10,643 nucleotides of DNA, taken from Candidatus Brocadiaceae bacterium (GTDB lineage: Bacteria > Planctomycetota > Brocadiia > SM23-32). The DNA lies in the NCBI GenBank assembly GCA_003551785.1, contig PUNP01000775.1:1-10643 (forward strand), given 5' to 3'. This document shows positions 5,185-10,643 of this stretch, piece after piece (position 1 is the stretch's first letter; every line of letters starts with the position of its first letter). The notes under the pieces were generated by a model. That model worked only from the letters and a program-made list of their open reading frames with translations, was not told the DNA's origin and did no database searches. Made by a program: the position numbers and the translations under genes.

Positions 5185-6384
5185 TCAACCTCCTTTCTTA
5201 CTAAAACAATGGGTTTTGTTAATCAACAGACGCAGGGCAAAGCGGTCGGAACCGCCTTTGCCTGCCAACACTTCTTCTTCTGTAAAGCGGGCAAGCAGCA
5301 TCTCAGCCTTTTCTTTGCGCTTGCGATCGTAAGAGACATAGATCGTGCAGTCTTCGGCTTGGAATCCAGATGGGTAAGCGCAGTCACGTTCGTCGAGCAT
5401 CAGTCCGCCCTCCCAGGTTTCCCCCTCGTTTCTTGACAGCCAGGCGGTCATGTGTGAGCGGCCGCGGAAAGCTTCTTCCGAAACCCATTCCATTGTTCCA
5501 TGCTTGACCAGCAGCCAGTTGCCGGACTTCAGATTCATCAGCACCAGCCGGGAGCGGGCGTTGGGGATGCCGTTGACCCGCATCGGCGTCCAGCTCCGAC
5601 CCCGGTCACGGGATTCGCATTCGAGAATGGAGCGCTTTTTTTCGCCCCCGTTGCCATAGCGGTTATAGATGACCAGCGTACCGTCCCGGCGTTCGGCAAC
5701 CGTATATTCGTCGTAGTCCGGCGGATCATCGCCGTAGAGCGGGCCACCGAGTTCAAAGTTTTCTCCATGGTCGCGGGATATCAGAGGATGCGAAGGAAAA
5801 CGCTCGCGTGATTCCTTGATACTGACATCGTCGCAGCGTATCCAGCAGCCGGTCGGGAATATCCATGTGCCGTCACGGAGGACGGTCGGCTGATTGAGCA
5901 GGTTCTGCTCATCAGCCAGTTTGCGCGGCGCGCTCCATCGCCGGTGCTCGTCATCGGGGTTGGCGCAGGTGATCGCCCAGAGCGAGGAGTGACGCTTTCG
6001 CAGTCCTTCCGGGTACTGATTGAACATCACCCACAGCACGCCGTCGGGCGCGGTCCAGACGACCACGTGGTCGGTTCGGATCGGCCCATCGCCGTCGGTA
6101 TCGATCACCAGTTGGGGGGAAGTCCAGGTCTCGCCGTCATCGTCGCTGAAGACGACCATCCCGTAGTTCAGGTGTCCTTCACCGTCGCCGCCTCCGGAGA
6201 AACCGGCCCAGAGCCGCCCGCCGGGGGTTTTTGTGACCGTGGTGACATTGGCAAAACGCCTGTTCTCGTCGGAATAATGGGAACCGGGCTTGACATTAAT
6301 TTTCGGAACGGGCTGCCTTGTACCGGCAACCTCGACATATTCCAGGCCTGCAGATTCGATCGTATCACTGCCTTGTTTTTTCAT
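5185..6384 (-). CDS. Sialidase-like Asp-box (BNR) beta-propeller protein, 399 aa
   Basis: A full-length propeller protein of the broad sialidase/neuraminidase superfamily. Four Asp-box motifs (SxDxGxxW type) are visible: SDDDGETW at ~80, a weaker SRDHGENF at ~203, SRDRGRSW at ~258 and SRNEGETW at ~317. It opens the fold with RRFANVTTVTKTPGGRLWAGF and closes with IYVSYDRKRKEKAEM and ARFTEEEVLAGK, a tail I associate with planctomycete/Lentisphaerae sialidase-like proteins. The FRIP motif of true sialidases is absent, so sialic acid specificity should not be assumed. No signal peptide. The start at ATG 6384 has an AGGA box 9 bases upstream. It follows the 572-aa propeller gene by 20 bases. Its final codons (KKGG, TGA) contain the Shine-Dalgarno of the GH130 gene, which ties the two together in one operon. 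Confidence 0.85.
   Translation of the reverse strand: MKKQGSDTIESAGLEYVEVAGTRQPVPKINVKPGSHYSDENRRFANVTTVTKTPGGRLWAGFSGGGDGEGHLNYGMVVFSDDDGETWTSPQLVIDTDGDGPIRTDHVVVWTAPDGVLWVMFNQYPEGLRKRHSSLWAITCANPDDEHRRWSAPRKLADEQNLLNQPTVLRDGTWIFPTGCWIRCDDVSIKESRERFPSHPLISRDHGENFELGGPLYGDDPPDYDEYTVAERRDGTLVIYNRYGNGGEKKRSILECESRDRGRSWTPMRVNGIPNARSRLVLMNLKSGNWLLVKHGTMEWVSEEAFRGRSHMTAWLSRNEGETWEGGLMLDERDCAYPSGFQAEDCTIYVSYDRKRKEKAEMLLARFTEEEVLAGKGGSDRFALRLLINKTHCFSKKGG
5189..5194 (-). promoter_or_regulatory. Ribosome-binding site of the GH130 gene, embedded in the upstream gene
   Basis: AGGAGG on the minus strand, 6 bases before ATG 5182. It doubles as codons for the last glycines of the propeller protein, whose TGA (5187-5185) lies 2 bases before the ATG. 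The arrangement decides the GH130 start and implies translational coupling. Confidence 0.85.
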
Positions 6385-6404
6385 CGTTTTTTTCCTTTCT
6401 TGGG

Positions 6405-8123
6405 TTATCGAATAGAAAATGAATAGAGATTGCTTCGGCGCAGGCGGAAACGCAGCCGTACATTTTGTCCTTTCAAATCCGGCAGGGTGCTGTATTCACG
6501 CCATCGGACTGAGGCCTCAGTGGCATCTGTTTTCATGGGAAGGGCATGTTCCAGTTCATACCCCGGCAGGGCCTTTCCGTTCTCATCGCAAACCTCCACG
6601 CGCAGCTCTCCCTCCGAAGCGTTTGCATTGACTTGCAATGTGCCGCCGTTGCAAGAGAACGGACGTGTCAGCAGCTCGCCAATCCGGTTACCGGCCCGCA
6701 GCGAGACGAAGCCATCAAGTCGCAGGCGCGCCAGGAAGATAGCGGCGGCCGGCTGGTTGTGAAGCATATCCTCCGTGATCCCGGCCTGCGCATACCATTC
6801 CGGTGCCAGTTCATGGTGCTGATGATGGGTATAGCGAAACCCATTGTAGTAAAACCGCAGTTCGTCCCCATAACGCACCGGCACCGCCCCCATAACCATT
6901 CCATTGTCATAAACGTCCTCGTCCGTGATTGGCGCCGTGTCAATAAATGGGGTTGTCTCTTGCTCCTGCCATGTATCCAGATTCCGGCTGTGGGCGAGGA
7001 AGACGTATTGCGGACCGTCCCCGTTGCTGCCGCGCTCGACCCGGTCGCCGTGGTCCCACTCCCAGGTGTAAGGCCCGGTGGTAATCATCCGGGTCGGGAA
7101 TCCCAGGTACATACCCTCGTATTCGCAAACGGGCATGGTGTAGATATCTGCTTTATACTCGGTGCCGCCAAACATCGCGCCGCCGTGCTGCTTTAAGGGG
7201 ACGAACGTGTCACCGGCCCCGTCATCCCCTCCGGCCCAATCGGGAAGTTTGTTCAGAGCAACCGCGTCGTCAATCAGCGGCTGGCGGCGAGTTGGATCGG
7301 ATTTGAGTCGCGCGATGTAGGCGGCAGCAATGCGCTGCCCCTGTGGATTCGGATACATGACCATTCGCGGCCCGTCCCAGTTCTCAAAATCGCTGCTGGT
7401 AAAAAGCCAGGCGGTGCGGCCCATGTGGTAGTCGGATGGCAACGGATAATCGGTTACACCCTGCTTCGGCTTGGTGATATTCAGCTTCGCGGTCAACAGG
7501 AATTGCCGGTTGCGTTTGTCGTATTCAAGATGGAACGTGTCGTCGGCCGGAATCGAGCCCTCCAGCCGACGCCAGGTCAACCCATCGGCCGAGACGATGC
7601 GGGTTAAATTCGGCGGCATAACACCTTTGAAGCGGCGGCCGGGGTCGGGATCGTGTGGATCGTGAACGATGCTGGGACCGTTATGCTTGAAATTCCGGCG
7701 AAACGATCCGTCGCCGTGCAGGTCATAGATATTGTTACGCCTGGAGCCTTCCCACTCGACCAGCCCAAGCTCCGGCTTTTCCCAATGGATGCCGTCAGCG
7801 GATTCAGCGTAGAGCGGCAGGCCATAAAAGCCGCCGTTGTACCACATTTTCCAGACCCGCGCGGTATCATCCCAAACCGGACTGGAGCACCAGGACCCTT
7901 CCCCGAGTCGTCCGGCCCGTCGGGAGGTGCGGGGGCAACCCTTTTCCCACGGCTGATCGGGGGAGAGCACCGGCTCACCGTGTTTGACCGGCTGATGCCA
8001 TACCCGCTCCAGTTCTTTGATTTCCTGAATGCAGAGATCGTCCAGGAAAAGCGCTTTGCATCCTTTCTGCATGGACGCCATGTATTTTTCGTCTGTAACT
8101 TTTTCAGGGTAATTCATGTCCAT
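6405..8123 (-). CDS. GH32/GH43-like five-bladed propeller protein, 572 aa, putative glycosidase
   Basis: Recognisable as a member of a large, poorly characterised family common in Planctomycetota and Lentisphaerae, often labelled 'GH32 N-terminal-like' or hypothetical. Visible order: KALFLDDLCIQEI near residue 23, VWHQPVKHGEPVLSPDQPWE near 41, WKMWYNGGF near 91, YAESADGIHWEKPELGLVEW near 105, a second SADGLTWRRL near 178, FTSSDFENW near 241, and FYYNGFRYTHH near 425. The C-terminal ~95 residues (from LLTRPFSCNGGTLQVNANA) form a predicted beta-sandwich ending LRFRLRRSNLYSFSI, probably carbohydrate binding. Repeated blade motifs of the DGxxW type fit a propeller. No signal peptide. ATG 8123 is chosen, with a weak AAGG 5 bases upstream; an ATG two codons in is possible. 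It is the first gene of the three-gene unit. Substrate unknown; catalytic acids cannot be assigned by eye. Confidence 0.75.
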   Translation of the reverse strand: MDMNYPEKVTDEKYMASMQKGCKALFLDDLCIQEIKELERVWHQPVKHGEPVLSPDQPWEKGCPRTSRRAGRLGEGSWCSSPVWDDTARVWKMWYNGGFYGLPLYAESADGIHWEKPELGLVEWEGSRRNNIYDLHGDGSFRRNFKHNGPSIVHDPHDPDPGRRFKGVMPPNLTRIVSADGLTWRRLEGSIPADDTFHLEYDKRNRQFLLTAKLNITKPKQGVTDYPLPSDYHMGRTAWLFTSSDFENWDGPRMVMYPNPQGQRIAAAYIARLKSDPTRRQPLIDDAVALNKLPDWAGGDDGAGDTFVPLKQHGGAMFGGTEYKADIYTMPVCEYEGMYLGFPTRMITTGPYTWEWDHGDRVERGSNGDGPQYVFLAHSRNLDTWQEQETTPFIDTAPITDEDVYDNGMVMGAVPVRYGDELRFYYNGFRYTHHQHHELAPEWYAQAGITEDMLHNQPAAAIFLARLRLDGFVSLRAGNRIGELLTRPFSCNGGTLQVNANASEGELRVEVCDENGKALPGYELEHALPMKTDATEASVRWREYSTLPDLKGQNVRLRFRLRRSNLYSFSIR

Positions 8124-8176
8124 TATTACCTTAATTGTAATTTTCTTGTTTTTTTGACAAAAAGTCTATGTTTTCT

Positions 8177-8218
8177 GGTTGCTGGTTGCTGGTAAAAAAA
8201 CGGCAACATACCAGCAAC
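8177..8218. repeat. Short tandem and inverted GTTGCTGGT repeat in the operon leader
   Basis: GGTTGCTGGTTGCTGGT (8177-8193) holds overlapping tandem units; ACCAGCAAC (8210-8218) is the exact inverse of its last nine bases, with a 16-base A-rich loop. It lies 54-95 bases upstream of the start of the 572-aa propeller gene, in the only gap where an operon promoter could be. It could be a regulator site or leader hairpin, or one of the dispersed simple repeats seen in this window. Confidence 0.55.
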
Positions 8219-8266
8219 AAACAACTACTTTTTCGGGCTAAGGTACACTTTTCTTTTCATTTTGTA

Positions 8267-8473
8267 TTATTCAACAGCAAATACGAAGCCGCTGTATCCG
8301 GCGTCCTCGTCACATGGCTCGATCACATTGAATAAATGCGTGGGCCGGCCGTCGCGCCATAGCAAGTTTGGTTCTTCCAATCGCTGCCGGCGCTCCCAGA
8401 GATCGGCGAGCAGTCCCAAACCGTCCAGCCTTGTGCCTTCAGGTCGAGAATTCGACCACACGGCTTCAAAGCA
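8267..8473 (-). pseudogene. C-terminal stub of a propeller-type glycosidase
   Basis: Open from just after a stop at about 8474 to the TAA at 8267-8269; a GTG at 8461 has no clear Shine-Dalgarno. The last ~45 residues, LWERRQRLEEPNLLWRDGRP then THLFNVIEP and SGFVFAVE, match the typical end of GH43/GH32-like planctomycete proteins, where a charged ERRQRLE-PNLL segment is followed by DGRPTHLF. Everything upstream of ~65 residues is missing, because the next ~90 bases are non-coding up to the GH29 stop. It is therefore a decayed or recombined 3' end rather than a small gene. The leftover sits between the fucosidase and the propeller operon and probably marks an old deletion. Confidence 0.55.
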
Positions 8474-8566
8474 CTATAAAAATTGGTACCGCTATTCATC
8501 TCTAAGCCATTTTTTAAAAACATATTGTAATCTCGACTTTGTTTATGAGATTTTCAGATTATTCTT

Positions 8567-9871
8567 CTACTCACACAGCTCATGTGAAACAGCCTCGCCC
8601 TTATGTAATTGCGGATAGCAGCTGGCTCGGCGATATTCCGGCAGTTTGCCGAAATCAAGTTCGATGACGGCGATCCCGGCTATTTTGTCCGGTGACTGCT
8701 CGGGAAGGTTCTTAAGGATTATCCGGTGGCCCTCCTGTTCGAACTCAATCTTGGTGTTATCATGGACCAGTCTGACTTCTTGCAGAGGGGACATGAAACC
8801 GCCAATGGGCAGCACTCCGCCGTCGGGCCAGATCCAGTTCCAGAGATACACCTTTTCCCCGCCGGCTGAAACACCGCAGATGCCGGTTGGCCGGTTATAA
8901 TGCATCGCTTTAGTCTTCTGTCCGTAAACAGCCTTGCCGTTTTGTTTCAGCCACTTGCCGACGGTGGTGAGTGGTTCTATCGCCTCTGTGGGCACCGAGC
9001 CATCGGGGGTCGGACCGATATTCAGCAGCAGGTTACCGCCTCCCCTCGTAGCAGTATGAAGCATTCTGATTATCCGCTGGGCGTTATAACTGTAAGGGGC
9101 TGCCTGCTCTGAATCCAGATATCCCCAACTGATGTCGTTGAAAGTCATGCAGGCTTCCCAATCCCGCTCCTCAGCAATAATGCTGCCTTCCGGCGTGCCG
9201 AAATCCTCATCCAGACGACTGCGGTTGTTAATAATGATATGGGGTTGAAGCTCTCTAACCATCTGATTGCGCTGCAGAGATTTCCAGCCTTCCCACGACT
9301 CCATGGGCCGGGGCACATCATACCAGAGAATATCGATTTTGCCATATTGGGTCATCAATTCACGATTCAGGTCGCGAATATAGTTTGTGAACCTTTCCCG
9401 GGCTTTTTGATCGAAAGCACACATCCAGGCGTCGGGATGATGCCAATCCATCAAAGAGGAATAAAAACCGATCCTCAGATCGAACTCCCGGCATGCTTCG
9501 ACGAACTCCCGCACCAAATCCCGTTTAGGGCCATAATTGACACTGTTATAGGGGTTGGCCTTGGAATCCCAGAGGCTGAAGCCTTCATGATGCCGGGTGG
9601 TCATGACCATGTATTTCATACCGGCTTTTGAGGCAAGTTCCGCCCATTCCCTGGGTGCGCCGGGTTTCGGACTAAAGTTGTCCGCCAGTTTCTCATACTC
9701 CTCAATCTCGTAATTCTCTACCGCCATTGCCCATTCATGGCGGGCCGGCTGCGAGTAGAGTCCATAGTGGACGAACATTCCGAACCTCGCTTCCCGCCAC
9801 CATTGCATCCGCTGATCACGGGACGCTGCAGTCATTTTTTCATACTCCGGCTTGCTTAACAACTCAGTCAT
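8567..9871 (-). CDS. GH29 alpha-L-fucosidase
   Basis: Predicted 434-aa retaining alpha-L-fucosidase, which releases L-fucose from glycans. The (beta/alpha)8-type catalytic domain shows family landmarks: WWREARFGMFVHYGLYS near residue 24, AGMKYMVMTTRHHEGFSLWD near 83 (His-94/95), RDLVREFVEACREFDLRIGF near 117, YGKIDILWYD near 176 with Asp-185 as the probable nucleophile of the WFDG motif (here WYDV), PHIIINNR near 210, TPEG near 226, WEACMTFNDISWGY near 238, and GGGNLLLNIGPTPDG near 277. The last ~100 residues form the usual beta-sandwich. The general acid/base is variable in this family; Glu-228 and Glu-239 are candidates. The start is ATG 9871, with AAGGAG (9879-9884) 7 bases upstream; the longer in-frame form (from 9940) would add 23 residues that lack family similarity. 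No signal peptide, so probably cytoplasmic and acting on imported oligosaccharides. Confidence 0.93.
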   Translation of the reverse strand: MTELLSKPEYEKMTAASRDQRMQWWREARFGMFVHYGLYSQPARHEWAMAVENYEIEEYEKLADNFSPKPGAPREWAELASKAGMKYMVMTTRHHEGFSLWDSKANPYNSVNYGPKRDLVREFVEACREFDLRIGFYSSLMDWHHPDAWMCAFDQKARERFTNYIRDLNRELMTQYGKIDILWYDVPRPMESWEGWKSLQRNQMVRELQPHIIINNRSRLDEDFGTPEGSIIAEERDWEACMTFNDISWGYLDSEQAAPYSYNAQRIIRMLHTATRGGGNLLLNIGPTPDGSVPTEAIEPLTTVGKWLKQNGKAVYGQKTKAMHYNRPTGICGVSAGGEKVYLWNWIWPDGGVLPIGGFMSPLQEVRLVHDNTKIEFEQEGHRIILKNLPEQSPDKIAGIAVIELDFGKLPEYRRASCYPQLHKGEAVSHELCE

Positions 9872-9878
9872 TTTGTTT

Positions 9879-9884
9879 CTCCTT
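9879..9884 (-). promoter_or_regulatory. Ribosome-binding site fixing the GH29 start
   Basis: AAGGAG on the minus strand, 7 bases before ATG 9871. This favours the 434-aa start over the upstream in-frame ATG codons. Confidence 0.8.
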
Positions 9885-9932
9885 AAGAGCCTTTCGCACA
9901 ATAATTCTCCAACCATTGGATCGGACATCTTC

Positions 9933-9950
9933 ATGAGCAAGGCGGCTCAT
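9933..9950. promoter_or_regulatory. Inverted repeat in the GH29 leader, possible operator
   Basis: ATGAGC and GCTCAT flank a 6-base centre (AAGGCG), 62-79 bases upstream of the GH29 start in the 172-base gap before the previous gene. Size and location would suit a regulator site or leader hairpin. No convincing -35/-10 pair was found around it, so this is tentative. Confidence 0.3.
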
Positions 9951-10015
9951 TCCCCTTACTCATATGCAACTCATTCCAAACTATTCTAAATTTACATGAT
10001 TTTCGCTCGTGATAC

Positions 10016-10042
10016 AAAAAAAACTCAGCAAATATTTGCCTG
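10016..10042 (-). terminator. Weak intrinsic terminator after the right-edge propeller gene
   Basis: On the minus strand, CAGGCAAATATTTGCTG folds into an AT-rich stem with one bulged base. It is followed after two bases by eight Ts (10023-10016) and begins directly after the TAA of the propeller gene. Position and U-run fit an intrinsic terminator; the weak stem keeps confidence moderate. It would separate that gene from the fucosidase gene. Confidence 0.5.
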
Positions 10043-10043
10043 T

Positions 10044-10643
10044 TTATGGTAAATCCTCAAGCTTCCCGAACATGATGCGGTCTGAGCTGCCGCCATGATC
10101 GCTCTGAGTCACCGTCAGCCATATCGCGCCCGCGTGCTCGTGAAAGGTCGGATACTGGAACGAGTTCGCCGACTCAAAACGATATTTACGCTGCCACGAC
10201 TTGCCGTCCACCGACACGTCGATGTTAAACACGCTGCGGCCGCAATCCTCGATGCGCGTTTTCTCCTGCCATCCGAGATAATAGACGCCGCCGAACCGGT
10301 TAAAAGTGGGTTTGGAACTTTCACCGTTGGCGACGAAGGGCCGTTCACGGCCCTCGCTCCAGTTCCGGCCGTCGGGGCTGGTAGTGAAAAAGTAGTTGCC
10401 CGTCCCGGCGCTGCTGCGGCAGATAGCCATCCATGTGCCGTCGGGGAGCCGGTTGACGGCCGATTCGCTCAGCTCAGCGGACTGCGGTTCATTATAGTGG
10501 CCAAGCACCTCGAAAGTGGAGTAGTCGTCGTGCAGCAAAGCCAGGGCGTTCTGCCGGCCCGGAAAGTTGTTCAAGGCCACGTAGGTCTTGCCGTCGAAGA
10601 CTTTGAAAGAGTCAAAGATGTAGAGTCCCTTATTGCAGGCCGG
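10044..10643 (-). CDS. Sialidase-like (Asp-box) propeller protein, C-terminal 200 aa, runs off window
   Basis: The frame is open from the window edge to the TAA at 10044-10046; the first visible residues are PACNKGLYIFDSFKVFDGKT, so the true start lies outside. Two Asp-box motifs are seen, SPDGRNW and SVDGKSW, within TTSPDGRNWSEGRERPF and NIDVSVDGKSWQRKYRFES. The end SFQYPTFHEHAGAIWLTVTQ followed by RIMFGKLEDLP closes the last blade. It belongs to the exo-sialidase/BNR superfamily, but the catalytic arginines lie in the missing part and the substrate cannot be inferred. The fucosidase gene follows after 172 bases on the same strand; a likely terminator lies between them. Confidence 0.8.
   Translation of the reverse strand, partial: PACNKGLYIFDSFKVFDGKTYVALNNFPGRQNALALLHDDYSTFEVLGHYNEPQSAELSESAVNRLPDGTWMAICRSSAGTGNYFFTTSPDGRNWSEGRERPFVANGESSKPTFNRFGGVYYLGWQEKTRIEDCGRSVFNIDVSVDGKSWQRKYRFESANSFQYPTFHEHAGAIWLTVTQSDHGGSSDRIMFGKLEDLP

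Noticed and set aside
8126..8155. Possible promoter (TTGTCA ... TACAAT, minus strand) before the 572-aa propeller gene
   Set aside because: The spacer is only 15 bases and the -10 would lie about 13 bases from the start codon, leaving little room for a leader with its RBS.
9872..9940. Longer GH29 start with 23 extra residues
   Set aside because: The extension has no family similarity and no good RBS, whereas AAGGAG sits 7 bases before the internal ATG at 9871.

Overview
The window looks like a piece of an uncultured anaerobic glycan degrader from the PVC side of the tree (Planctomycetota, Lentisphaerae/Victivallales or Kiritimatiellota type). This is inferred from gene content: FAD_oxidored-type and PHP-type proteins, the PQQ-propeller/Rossmann fusion, BNR and five-bladed propeller 'sialidase-like' proteins, GH29 and GH130. 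There is no rRNA or marker gene to prove it. Every supported gene lies on the minus strand, so the order of transcription runs from high to low coordinates.

Right part (about 4238-10643): an intact catabolic region. From the right edge come the C-terminal 200 residues of a BNR/Asp-box propeller protein (10044-10643), a probable weak terminator, a GH29 alpha-L-fucosidase (8567-9871), the C-terminal stub of another propeller glycosidase (8267-8473), and a tight three-gene unit. The unit comprises a 572-aa GH32/GH43-like propeller protein (6405-8123), a 399-aa Asp-box propeller protein (5185-6384) and a GH130 mannoside phosphorylase/hydrolase (4238-5182). Its gaps are 20 bases and 2 bases, and the Shine-Dalgarno of the GH130 gene is built into the last codons of the gene before it. 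None of the four complete enzymes has a visible signal peptide, so they probably act inside the cell on imported fucosylated or mannose-containing oligosaccharides.

Left part (about 1-3866): a graveyard of broken genes. Going from right to left, it holds a PQQ-propeller/methyltransferase-fold remnant, a malectin-like domain joined to a sialidase C-terminus, an FAD_oxidored-type oxidoreductase with two single-base frameshifts and an in-frame stop, and a PHP phosphoesterase remnant fused to it. A histidinol-phosphatase-like C-terminal fragment follows. The window's left edge carries the start of an IS3-type transposase OrfA.

The clearest new structure is a 254-bp MITE-like element (844-1097). 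It has perfect 17-bp terminal inverted repeats that include a duplicated TTAA, and it sits inside the PHP remnant. Removing the element and one TTAA copy restores a continuous PHP reading frame across the join. The element also holds a ~98-nt imperfect hairpin. Several other short palindromic or tandem repeats (2294-2313, 3830-3896, 3934-3954, 4119-4203, 8177-8218) lie at the edges of the broken genes and in the gaps. This fits a repeat-rich genome that reshuffles glycan-utilisation modules.
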